A stretch of DNA of 42,008 nt from Paraburkholderia elongata (GTDB lineage: Bacteria; Pseudomonadota; Gammaproteobacteria; Burkholderiales; Burkholderiaceae), in assembly GCF_013177735.1 (NCBI RefSeq), contig NZ_WOEZ01000225.1, forward strand, positions 1-42,008. Direction: 5' to 3'. The position numbers and the translations under genes were made by a program. How positions within the stretch are numbered: the first letter of the stretch is position 1; each line of letters opens with the position of its first letter. A model generated the notes under the pieces. It ran no database searches, was not told the origin of the DNA, and saw only the letters and a list, made by a program, of their open reading frames with translations. Of this stretch, positions 1 to 6,980 are shown one piece after another.

Positions 1-1
1 G

Positions 2-169
2 TCTGACGATCAACGGGCACGAAGCGACTCATCTATGGGCTCTCTCAGTGAACTGGCTGATTCATTAACGCCCAACGTGCCCGCCCGGATGACCAACCTC
101 GGCGCAAACTCCGACAACCTCCTAGACAACCGTAGCCGGCTGGCGAGGGCACAGCAAAGCGAGGTTTAG
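2..169 (+). CDS. Possible 3' end of a gene entering from the left (weak)
   Basis: One forward frame is open from the window edge to a TAG at 167-169, about 55 codons rich in Ser, Asp, Asn and Arg. It ends four bases into the stop region of the leftward cupin gene, which would fit two converging genes. No family or motif is recognisable in so short a tail, and an open frame of this length occurs by chance in GC-rich DNA. No terminator hairpin is seen. The rest of 1-165 shows no other feature. Confidence 0.2.
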   Translation, partial: SDDQRARSDSSMGSLSELADSLTPNVPARMTNLGANSDNLLDNRSRLARAQQSEV

Positions 170-681
170 TGATCGTGCGGATGCTTGTGAATCGCATCGA
201 CCCAGAAAACCGTTTCCGGCGCTTCCACCGCGTCGATGTTCAGATTCACCACCACCGCTTCATTGTCGCTGCGCACCACCACGCATTCGAGTGGATCGTC
301 GGTGCTGGCATTGATCTCTTGATGCGGCACGTAGGGCGGCACGAAGATGAAGTCGCCGGGACCTGCTTCGGCCGTGAATTCGAGGTGCTCGCCCCAGCGC
401 ATGCGTGCCTGGCCACGCACCACGTAGATCACGCTTTCGAGCGCGCCGTGATGATGCGCGCCGGTCTTCGCATTCGGATGGATCGTCACGGTGCCGGCCC
501 AGATTTTCTGCGCGCCGACTCGCGCCGCGTTGATCGCCGCCGCGCGATTCATGCCCGGCGTTTGCACGGTATTGCTGTCGAGTTGGTCGGCCTTGATGAC
601 CTTGACGCCGTGCTCGCGCCAGTCGATCGGCGCCGACGGTTGCTCATCCTTGTAATGCGGGTGTTCGTGATCCTGGCTCAT
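166..681 (-). CDS. Cupin-domain protein
   Basis: This is a 171-residue cytosolic protein with one cupin beta-barrel. Cupin motif 1 is visible around residues 73-90 as three consecutive His followed by Ala-Leu-Glu and ending in an Arg-Gly turn. Motif 2 is visible as GDFIFVPPYVPHQEIN. These give the usual His/His/Glu/His metal ligands, so metal binding is likely. The substrate is not evident; such single-domain cupins include dioxygenases, isomerases and sugar-binding proteins. The N terminus is rich in His and Asp, and the C terminus ends in a His/Pro tail. The ATG is preceded by a GAGGAGA ribosome-binding site at about 688-694. The gene appears to be monocistronic, lying downstream of the elongation factor G gene but separated from it by a terminator. 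Confidence 0.85.
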   Translation of the reverse strand: MSQDHEHPHYKDEQPSAPIDWREHGVKVIKADQLDSNTVQTPGMNRAAAINAARVGAQKIWAGTVTIHPNAKTGAHHHGALESVIYVVRGQARMRWGEHLEFTAEAGPGDFIFVPPYVPHQEINASTDDPLECVVVRSDNEAVVVNLNIDAVEAPETVFWVDAIHKHPHDH

Positions 682-815
682 GATGTGTCTCCTCGTGGGC
701 GAGGCGTCCGGGTGCTGGGCGCGGGGCCATCTGGCATTTTTGCACGTTCAAAAACGTGTGTGTTGCGCGTGTTTTGCGTGTGTGTTACCTGCAGTTGCAG
801 GCGGCTTCGCAGACG

Positions 816-844
816 AAAAAAAGCCCATCCACAGGGGACGGGCC
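816..844 (-). terminator. Rho-independent terminator of fusA
   Basis: On the minus strand, GCCCGTCC pairs with GGATGGGC (836-843 with 823-830) around a five-base loop and is followed by a run of seven T. One pair is a G-U wobble on the minus-strand RNA but would be an A-C mismatch in the opposite direction, so the hairpin points leftward and ends the elongation factor transcript. Confidence 0.8.
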
Positions 845-907
845 TTTTGCAGCTTGCCTTCATTGCATCGCGGGTCGCAGCACATGGCGTGTTGCGACCC
901 GTGGCGC

Positions 908-3013
908 TTACTTCTGCTTCGCGTTGATCACGGCTTCCGCGACGTTGTTCGGCGTTTCAGCGTAGTGCTTGAACTCCATTGTGTACGTCGCGCGGCCTTG
1001 CGTTGCTGAACGCAGTGACGTCGAATAGCCGAACATCTCTGCGAGCGGCACTTCGGCGCGCACCAGCTTGCCGCCACCGCCGGCGATGTCTTCCATGCCT
1101 TGCACCATGCCGCGACGGCTCGACAGGTCGCCCATCACGTTGCCCATAAAGTCTTCCGGCGTTTCCACTTCGACCGCCATCATCGGTTCGAGCAGCACCG
1201 GCTTGGCCTTGCGCATCGCGTCCTTGAATGCCATCGAACCGGCCATGCGGAACGCGTTTTCGTTCGAGTCGACGTCGTGGTACGAACCGAAGGTCAGCGT
1301 CACTTTCACGTCGACCACCGGATAGCCCGCGAGCACGCCGGCCTTCAGCGTTTCCTGAATGCCCTTGTCGACCGCCGGAATGTATTCACGCGGAATCACG
1401 CCGCCCTTGATCGCGTCGACGAATTCGTAGCCTTTGCCTTGCGCCGACGGTTCGAGCGTGATCACCGCGTGGCCGTACTGGCCGCGGCCGCCCGACTGCT
1501 TGACGAACTTGCCTTCGACATCCTCGATCTTGTTGCGCACCGTTTCGCGGTAAGCCACCTGCGGCTTGCCGACGGTTGCCTCGACGCCGAACTCGCGCTT
1601 CATCCGGTCGACCAGAATTTCCAGGTGCAACTCGCCCATCCCGGAGATGATGGTCTGGCCGGATTCTTCATCCGTCTGCACGCGGAACGACGGGTCTTCC
1701 TGCGCCAGGCGATTGAGCGCGATGCCCATCTTTTCCTGGTCGACCTTGGTCTTCGGCTCGACGGCCTGCGAAATCACCGGTTCCGGGAAGATCATCTTTT
1801 CAAGAATGATCACATGTTGCGGATCGCACAGCGTGTCGCCCGTGGTCGCTTCTTTCAGGCCGACTGCCGCGGCGATGTCGCCGCAGTAGACTTCCTTGAT
1901 TTCCTTGCGCTCGTTCGCATGCATCTGCAGGATCCGGCCAAGGCGTTCCTTCTTTTCCTTGGTCGCGTTGTAGACGGTATCGCCCGAATTCACCACGCCC
2001 GAATACACGCGGAAGAAGATCAACTGGCCGACGAACGGGTCGGTCATGATCTTGAAGGCGAGGGCGGAGAACGGATCGTCGTCTCGCGGATGACGCTCGA
2101 TTTCCTTGTCGTGTTCGTCGTGGCCCGCGATGGCGGGAATGTCGACCGGCGACGGCAGATAGTCGATCACCGCGTCGAGCATGGCCTGCACGCCCTTGTT
2201 CTTGAACGCGCTGCCGCACAGCATCGGCACGATCTCGTTGGCGATGGTGCGCACACGAATGCCGTGCTTGATTTCCTCTTCGGTCAGCGTCCCGCCGTGC
2301 AGGTATTTGTCGAGCAGTTCCTCGCTCGCTTCAGCGGCGGCCTCGACCATCTTGTCGTGCCATTCCTTCGCGGTAGCCTCGAGTTCCGGCGGGATGTCGC
2401 GGTACTCGAATTTGATCCCCTGGTTCTCTTCGTCCCAGTAAATCGCCTTCATCTTGACGAGGTCGACCACGCCCTGGAAATGATCTTCCGCGCCGACCGG
2501 AATCTGGATCGGCACGGCTACGCCCTTCAGGCGATCGCCGATCTGCCGCTGCACGCGGAAGAAGTCGGCGCCGACGCGGTCCATCTTGTTGACGAACGCA
2601 ATGCGCGGCACCTTGTACTTGTTCGCCTGGCGCCACACGGTTTCGGACTGCGGCTGCACACCGCCGACCGAGTCGTACACCATGCACGCGCCGTCGAGCA
2701 CGCGCATCGAGCGTTCCACTTCAATCGTGAAGTCGACGTGGCCCGGGGTGTCGATGATGTTGATCCGGTGTTCGGGATAGTTGCCGGCCATGCCCTTCCA
2801 GAAGGCGGTGGTAGCCGCCGACGTGATGGTGATGCCGCGCTCCTGCTCCTGTTCCATCCAGTCCATCGTCGCAGCACCGTCGTGAACCTCGCCGATCTTG
2901 TGGGTCACGCCTGTGTAGAACAGGATGCGCTCGGTGGTGGTGGTTTTGCCGGCGTCGATGTGAGCGCTAATGCCGATATTCCGGTAGCGCTCGATGGGAG
3001 TCTTGCGGGGCAC
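908..3013 (-). CDS. fusA: Translation elongation factor G
   Basis: EF-G is the GTPase that moves tRNA and mRNA through the ribosome and, with the recycling factor, splits post-termination ribosomes. At 701 residues it is full length. The G motifs are all present: AHIDAGKT near residues 18-25, RGITI of switch I, DTPGH, NKMD, and a GSAFKN G5 region. Domains II to V follow, including the FVKQSGGRGQYGH region of domain IV. The start is a GTG at 3011-3013, chosen because AAGGAGG lies five bases upstream (3019-3025) and translation begins Pro-Arg-Lys-Thr as in the family. No rps12, rps7 or tuf gene is beside it, so this is probably the second EF-G copy that many Burkholderia carry outside the str operon; that is inference from context. 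Confidence 0.97.
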   Translation of the reverse strand: MPRKTPIERYRNIGISAHIDAGKTTTTERILFYTGVTHKIGEVHDGAATMDWMEQEQERGITITSAATTAFWKGMAGNYPEHRINIIDTPGHVDFTIEVERSMRVLDGACMVYDSVGGVQPQSETVWRQANKYKVPRIAFVNKMDRVGADFFRVQRQIGDRLKGVAVPIQIPVGAEDHFQGVVDLVKMKAIYWDEENQGIKFEYRDIPPELEATAKEWHDKMVEAAAEASEELLDKYLHGGTLTEEEIKHGIRVRTIANEIVPMLCGSAFKNKGVQAMLDAVIDYLPSPVDIPAIAGHDEHDKEIERHPRDDDPFSALAFKIMTDPFVGQLIFFRVYSGVVNSGDTVYNATKEKKERLGRILQMHANERKEIKEVYCGDIAAAVGLKEATTGDTLCDPQHVIILEKMIFPEPVISQAVEPKTKVDQEKMGIALNRLAQEDPSFRVQTDEESGQTIISGMGELHLEILVDRMKREFGVEATVGKPQVAYRETVRNKIEDVEGKFVKQSGGRGQYGHAVITLEPSAQGKGYEFVDAIKGGVIPREYIPAVDKGIQETLKAGVLAGYPVVDVKVTLTFGSYHDVDSNENAFRMAGSMAFKDAMRKAKPVLLEPMMAVEVETPEDFMGNVMGDLSSRRGMVQGMEDIAGGGGKLVRAEVPLAEMFGYSTSLRSATQGRATYTMEFKHYAETPNNVAEAVINAKQK

Positions 3014-3237
3014 GTGAACCTCCTTGAAATGGCGCGCCTGAAACGCTTGCCGGGCGGCAGTCTGTGCTACCCGGGGAGCCTGGGTGCTGCTTTGCTAAGA
3101 ATACTAGGATAGCGCGTCGGCCCGCCTTTTGCAGGAATCTTGCCAGCCGCGCGTGAAGGCCTGCTGGTATGGGCTTACGGCGCGGCGCGGGCCTCCGCCG
3201 CGCGGTCTCGCGCATGGATTGCCCCCGCGCAGAACGC
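3014..3237. other. Intergenic leader between the DUF192 gene and fusA
   Basis: This stretch holds the fusA ribosome-binding site (3019-3025) and presumably its promoter. A clear -35/-10 pair was not found. Nothing resembling a further gene is visible, and the open frames here are antisense shadows. Confidence 0.5.
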
Positions 3238-3273
3238 AAAAAGCCGGTGTCCCGTGAAAGGCACCGGCTTTTT
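3238..3273 (-). terminator. Terminator after the DUF192 gene
   Basis: A 12-bp perfect inverted repeat pairs AAAAAGCCGGTG with CACCGGCTTTTT around a 12-base loop. It has A and T tracts on both sides, so it could act in both directions. It lies 50 bases beyond the stop of the leftward DUF192 gene. Confidence 0.85.
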
Positions 3274-3325
3274 CTGAAAAGCGGCCGCTGAAGGCCCGGC
3301 GGGGCGTCGCCGTGATGGCGCGCTT

Positions 3326-3832
3326 TTATTGCGCGGCCGGCAACCCCTGGATTTTCATGCCCGGTTTGATGCCTTTCGACGAGAACCAGCCCTTGCTCAT
3401 TTCCAACGCATACACGCCGTTGTTCTTCGGGCAGTGATTGTTGGTGGTCTCGGCCTGCATTTCGTCGATGTCGGTGACCGTGCCGTCGGCGCGCATGAAA
3501 GCGATCGACAGCGGGATCAGCGTGTTCTTCATCCAGAAGCAATGCACGGCGGTTTCGTTGAAGACGAACAACATGCCTTCATTCGGCGCAAGATTCGTGC
3601 GATACATCAGACCCTGTTCGCGGTCGGCGTCGTTAGCGGCGACGGCTGCGTCGATCACGAACATGCCCGCCGTCAGCTTCGCACGCGGAAAGTCGCCGGG
3701 CTGCTTCGCGCCGGCCGGCATCTGTTGCGCATGCGCGGGGGCAGCGGTGGTGGCGGCGAACGACATCGCGGCGAGCGGCAGTGCAACGGCAACAGCGAAA
3801 CGCGCAATCAACGAGCGCATGGGAAATCGCAC
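3326..3832 (-). CDS. Exported DUF192 family protein
   Basis: This 168-residue protein has a signal peptide of about 35 residues (Arg-rich start, hydrophobic core AVAVALPLAAMSFAATTAA, cleavage near AHA-QQ), so it should be periplasmic. The mature part matches DUF192: an ADREQGLMYR segment, then GMLFVF, a CFWMKNTLIPLSIAF core, and a final KGIKPGMKI segment. The family is widespread and has a small beta-barrel fold, but its biochemical role is not settled. The protein is close to usual length and looks intact. It is transcribed alone, with its own terminator. Confidence 0.9.
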   Translation of the reverse strand: MRFPMRSLIARFAVAVALPLAAMSFAATTAAPAHAQQMPAGAKQPGDFPRAKLTAGMFVIDAAVAANDADREQGLMYRTNLAPNEGMLFVFNETAVHCFWMKNTLIPLSIAFMRADGTVTDIDEMQAETTNNHCPKNNGVYALEMSKGWFSSKGIKPGMKIQGLPAAQ

Positions 3833-3881
3833 GGCATGACTCCTTGCTGGAAATTAACCCGCGAATGTTACGCGAGCGCGC

Positions 3882-3922
3882 CAAAAACAAAAAGGCAGAT
3901 CGCCTTGCGGTGATCTGCCTTT
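3882..3922 (-). terminator. Terminator of the small secreted protein gene
   Basis: AAAGGCAGATC (3891-3901) pairs perfectly with GATCTGCCTTT (3912-3922). On the minus strand the stem is followed by T-rich sequence. It lies 56 bases past the stop of the small Ala-rich gene. Confidence 0.85.
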
Positions 3923-3977
3923 CAACGCCGTAAGAACGGCAATAAAGCTAGTTCTTGACTGCGTTTTTACAACAAAC

Positions 3978-4181
3978 TTACTCCGAAGCGCCCGAAGCTG
4001 CAGCTGCAGCTGCTGCCTTCTTGTGCGCCTTCTTGTGAGCGTGCTTCGTGGTCTTCTTTGCCGACGAAGCTGCTGCCATCGGAGCTGCCGAAGCTGCTGC
4101 CGGAGCTGCCGGTGCCGAAGCTTGTGCGAATGCTGCCGTTGCGAAGAGGCCAGCGACCAGAGCGGCGATCAGTTTGTTCAT
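3978..4181 (-). CDS. Small secreted Ala/Lys/His-rich protein
   Basis: This 67-residue protein has a clear signal peptide (MNKLIAALVAGLFATAAFAQ, cleavage after AFA). The mature region is low complexity: an Ala/Pro/Ser stretch, then a basic block with KKTTKHAHKKAHKKA, then a poly-Ala tail. The mature peptide would be strongly cationic, and the His/Lys pattern suggests metal or anion binding, or an acid-shock-like periplasmic role. That is inference; no family is assigned with confidence. A hairpin terminator follows, and a TATAAC-like -10 lies near 4222-4228, which supports a real monocistronic gene rather than a chance open frame. Confidence 0.75.
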   Translation of the reverse strand: MNKLIAALVAGLFATAAFAQASAPAAPAAASAAPMAAASSAKKTTKHAHKKAHKKAAAAAAASGASE

Positions 4182-4636
4182 TTTGTAAATCCTCAGCTTG
4201 AGTTAATTAACCAAATGACCCGGTTATATGTAGAGTCATGTCGGTAAACGTGCCATCCACCTTTCGGTTGACAGCCGCATCGAACATTTTTTCGACGCGT
4301 CTGCTTAGCGCTCAGACTCCCTGTACTCACCGCGCGAGCGGCTTGTGCAAAGGCCCTTAAGGCTGAATGCCGGATAGCTTCGGGCGGCATCTGCGTCGAA
4401 TAACGCGTGAGCGCGCGCACCGGTTGACGTGATTTTTGTGGAAAATTTATATGTCGATGTATTGAAGCAAATGAATGGCTGCGCAGTGATCGTGAACGCA
4501 ATTGTTTCACGCGTTTTGCATGTTGGTTTCACGCGCCAATTTGTTTGCGGATACAACGAGTTAGCTTTTTTTGCTGCGGGTCAAAATACGGGGTTCATGC
4601 GAGTTCGGCGCAGGCATGGCGCCCAGGCAAACAAGT
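4182..4636. other. Intergenic region with no convincing gene
   Basis: These 455 bases are more AT-rich than the flanking genes, particularly 4425-4570. They should contain the promoter of the leftward small secreted protein gene. The open frames here on either strand have no recognisable family, no good ribosome-binding site and skewed composition, so none is called. Confidence 0.5.
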
Positions 4637-5206
4637 TCAGATGATGCCTTCCCATGGCGCCTTCAGCGGCAAATCAACACTCTCTCCCGGCTGCAGTCCG
4701 AGCGAAAAAATATCGAGTGCGCCGATACCGGCGCGCACGAGTCGCAACGTCGGAAAACCGACCGCAGCGGTCATGCGTCGCACCTGGCGGTTCTTGCCTT
4801 CGGTGATCGACAATTCGATCCACGTAGTCGGAATCGCGGCGCGATAGCGGATCGGCGGCGTGCGGGCCCATAGCGAGTCGGTCGGCTCGACGTATTCAGC
4901 GCGGCAGGGCCGCGTCACGTAGTCGCCGAGATCGACGCCACGCGCGAGCTTCTTCAACGTGGCATCATCGACCGCGCCTTCCACTTGCGCCCAATAACGT
5001 TTGACAAGTTTGTGGCGCGGTTCGGCGATGCGCGCTTGCAGCGCGCCGTCGTCAGTGAGGAGTAGCAGCCCTTCGCTATCGGAGTCGAGCCGGCCCGCCG
5101 GATAGACGCCGGGCACTTTCACCCAGTCGGCCAGCGACGCCCGCATTTCGTGCGGCGAAAACTGACAGATGGTGCCGAACGGTTTGTTCAGGGCGAGAAG
5201 TCGCAT
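4637..5206 (-). CDS. rluE: 23S rRNA pseudouridine synthase, RluE type
   Basis: This RsuA/RluE-family enzyme converts a uridine of 23S rRNA to pseudouridine (U2457 in E. coli for RluE). The 189-residue product is all catalytic domain, without the S4 domain of RsuA or RluB, which fits RluE or RluF-like short forms. It starts MRLLALNKPFGTIC, and the catalytic Asp is in AGRLDSDSEGLLLLTDDG. The family signature GKNRQVRRM follows, then a G-P-TLRLVR segment. The reading frame extends 179 codons further upstream, but that part has atypical composition and no homology feature, so the ATG at 5206 is chosen. The gene is divergent from icd across a 339-base region. Confidence 0.88.
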   Translation of the reverse strand: MRLLALNKPFGTICQFSPHEMRASLADWVKVPGVYPAGRLDSDSEGLLLLTDDGALQARIAEPRHKLVKRYWAQVEGAVDDATLKKLARGVDLGDYVTRPCRAEYVEPTDSLWARTPPIRYRAAIPTTWIELSITEGKNRQVRRMTAAVGFPTLRLVRAGIGALDIFSLGLQPGESVDLPLKAPWEGII

Positions 5207-5545
5207 AAGGGAATCGATGAAGGTCGAGCGGCGCCGGCTGCGGCGGGGACGTGCCACGCGGGCCGGCAGAGGCGCTGGCTCGATAGTAAATGGCGGAATA
5301 ATAATGCATAATGAGCTGCTGCAAGTCATCTGTCTTATATAAGACATAAGAGTAGGCGGCTTGCTGATTTTGATTTTAGACAATGTTGGAAAACCCCGAG
5401 CCGCTATGCCCTCGTTGCTGCCTCGGCGTGGGCTAGAATAGGCGACCAGGCCGCTCGCGGGCGTCCGGCATTGCGCGTAGCGAGGAGCACCCAGTTTCCG
5501 CAGTCTCCCATCAGCTTTCAGCACAGCCTTCACTGGAGTCCGATC
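5207..5545. promoter_or_regulatory. Divergent rluE/icd regulatory region
   Basis: This 339-base region lies between divergent genes. It contains a perfect 16-bp palindrome (5331-5346), a TAGAAT -10-like element at 5434-5439 that would give icd a leader of about 100 bases, and AT-rich TATTAT sequence (about 5297-5305) suited to a leftward -10 for rluE. The -35 elements are weak. No gene is seen here. Confidence 0.55.
5331..5346. promoter_or_regulatory. Perfect 16-bp palindrome, candidate operator
   Basis: TGTCTTATATAAGACA is fully self-complementary and lies between the divergent rluE and icd genes, upstream of the likely icd promoter. Its length and two-fold symmetry fit a dimeric repressor of the GntR or FadR type. 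The sequence reads the same on both strands and has no adjacent T-run or GC-rich stem, so it is unlikely to be a terminator. The bound regulator is unknown. Confidence 0.55.
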
Positions 5546-6802
5546 ATGCCGTATCAGCACATCAAGGTTCCGACCGGCGGTGACAAGATCACTGTCAACG
5601 CAGATTTCTCGCTCAACGTTTCCGACCAGCCGATCATTCCGTATATCGAAGGCGACGGAACGGGCCTCGACATCACGCCGGTGATGTTGAAAGTGGTGGA
5701 TGCCGCAGTAGAAAAAGCCTACGCAGGCAAGAGGAAAATCCACTGGATGGAAATCTACGCCGGCGAGAAATCGACCAAGGTGTACGGCCCGGACGTGTGG
5801 CTGCCGGAAGAAACGCTGCAGGTGCTGAAGGAATACGTCGTCTCGATCAAGGGTCCGCTCACTACGCCGGTTGGCGGCGGCATCCGTTCGCTGAACGTCG
5901 CGCTGCGTCAGGATCTCGATCTGTATGTTTGCCTGCGCCCGGTGCAGTACTTCAAGGGCGTGCCTTCACCGGTGCGTGAGCCTGAGAAGACCAACATGGT
6001 GATCTTCCGCGAGAACTCGGAAGACATCTACGCTGGCATCGAATGGCCTGCCGAGTCGGAAGAAGCCAAGAAGGTCATCAAGTTCCTGCGGGAAGAAATG
6101 GGTGTGAAGAAGATTCGCTTCCCGGAAACCTCGGGGATCGGTATCAAGCCGGTGTCACGCGAAGGCACGGAGCGTCTGGTGCGCAAGGCGATCCAGTACG
6201 CGATCGACAACGAGCGCCGTTCGGTCACGCTCGTGCACAAGGGCAACATCATGAAGTTCACGGAAGGCGCATTCCGCGACTACGGTTATGCGCTGGCGCA
6301 GAAGGAATTCGCCGCGGAGCTGATCGACGGCGGTCCGTGGATGAAGATCAAGAACCCGAAAACGGGTGGCGACATCGTGATGAAAGACGTGATCGCCGAT
6401 GCGTTCCTCCAGCAGATCCTGCTGCGTCCGGCCGAATATGATGTGATCGCCACGCTGAATCTGAACGGCGACTATGTTTCGGACGCGCTGGCCGCGCAAG
6501 TCGGCGGCATCGGGATTGCGCCGGGCGCGAACATGTCGGATTCGGTTGCCATGTTCGAAGCGACGCACGGCACTGCGCCGAAGTACGCTGGCAAAGACTA
6601 CGTGAACCCGGGTTCGGAAATTCTCTCGGCTGAGATGATGCTGCGTCACATGGGCTGGACGGAAGCGGCCGATCTGATCATCAAGTCGATGGAAAAGTCG
6701 ATTCTGCAAAAGCGGGTCACGTATGACTTCGCGCGCTTGATGGAAGGCGCGACGCAAGTGTCCTGTTCGGGCTTTGGTCAGGTGTTGATCGAAAATATGT
6801 AA
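5546..6802 (+). CDS. icd: NADP-dependent isocitrate dehydrogenase
   Basis: This enzyme catalyses oxidative decarboxylation of isocitrate to 2-oxoglutarate in the TCA cycle. It has 418 residues, close to the E. coli enzyme. Substrate-site signatures are visible: IEGDGTGLDITPVM near the N terminus, then KGPLTTPVGGGIRSLNVALRQ, which contains the Ser that AceK phosphorylates in E. coli. The HGTAPKYAGKDYVNPGS segment contains the Lys-Tyr pair that selects NADP over NAD. The ATG at 5546 is preferred because GGAG lies about seven bases upstream and the product begins MPYQHIKVP; the upstream extension of the frame is spurious. A strong terminator follows, and the mobile element begins just beyond it. 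Confidence 0.97.
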   Translation: MPYQHIKVPTGGDKITVNADFSLNVSDQPIIPYIEGDGTGLDITPVMLKVVDAAVEKAYAGKRKIHWMEIYAGEKSTKVYGPDVWLPEETLQVLKEYVVSIKGPLTTPVGGGIRSLNVALRQDLDLYVCLRPVQYFKGVPSPVREPEKTNMVIFRENSEDIYAGIEWPAESEEAKKVIKFLREEMGVKKIRFPETSGIGIKPVSREGTERLVRKAIQYAIDNERRSVTLVHKGNIMKFTEGAFRDYGYALAQKEFAAELIDGGPWMKIKNPKTGGDIVMKDVIADAFLQQILLRPAEYDVIATLNLNGDYVSDALAAQVGGIGIAPGANMSDSVAMFEATHGTAPKYAGKDYVNPGSEILSAEMMLRHMGWTEAADLIIKSMEKSILQKRVTYDFARLMEGATQVSCSGFGQVLIENM

Positions 6803-6834
6803 GTGCGTCCAGCGTGTTCCGGTGAAATCCGGCA

Positions 6835-6869
6835 AGCCCCGATGTACACTGAGTGTCGTCGGGGTTTTT
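6835..6869 (+). terminator. icd terminator
   Basis: CCCCGA (6837-6842) pairs with TCGGGG (6859-6864), with an inner ACACT/AGTGT stem, and is followed by five T. It lies 33 bases after the icd stop and 45 bases before the island boundary, so the insertion leaves icd and its terminator intact. Confidence 0.9.
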
Positions 6870-6913
6870 GTTTATTATGTTCCGACAAGGTGGAGGGAGA
6901 TCCGGGCGTTGTG

Positions 6914-6935
6914 GAGGGGAATTTGGAGGGGAATT
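6914..6935 (+). repeat. Left boundary direct repeat (candidate attL core)
   Basis: This 22-bp sequence, GAGGGGAATTTGGAGGGGAA plus TT, recurs exactly at 16479-16500, and the two copies bracket the integrase and the foreign genes. It is itself two tandem copies of a GGAGGGGAATT-like unit. It lies 46 bases upstream of the integrase start, the usual place for an attachment site. Confidence 0.8.
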
Positions 6936-6953
6936 GGCCTGTTTTCTCCCTCC

Positions 6954-6976
6954 ATTCCCTCCATTTGGAGGGGAAT
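6954..6976. promoter_or_regulatory. Inverted repeat of the att unit over the integrase ribosome-binding site
   Basis: ATTCCCTCCA is followed immediately by the opposing TTTGGAGGGGAAT, giving a near-perfect palindrome (one extra G in the right arm). It uses the same GGAGGGGAAT word as the boundary repeats and includes the integrase Shine-Dalgarno. Integrase binding here could repress its own synthesis, or a hairpin could mask the start site. Both are inferences. Confidence 0.5.
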
Positions 6977-6980
6977 GAAA

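Noticed and set aside
1100..3112. Forward open frame of 670 codons across fusA
   Set aside because: It is antisense to a complete EF-G gene and its Arg/His/Asp-rich translation reflects GC-rich codon shadowing.
4193..4556. Leftward open frames upstream of the small secreted protein gene
   Set aside because: They have no family resemblance and would span the likely promoter; composition is not coding-like.
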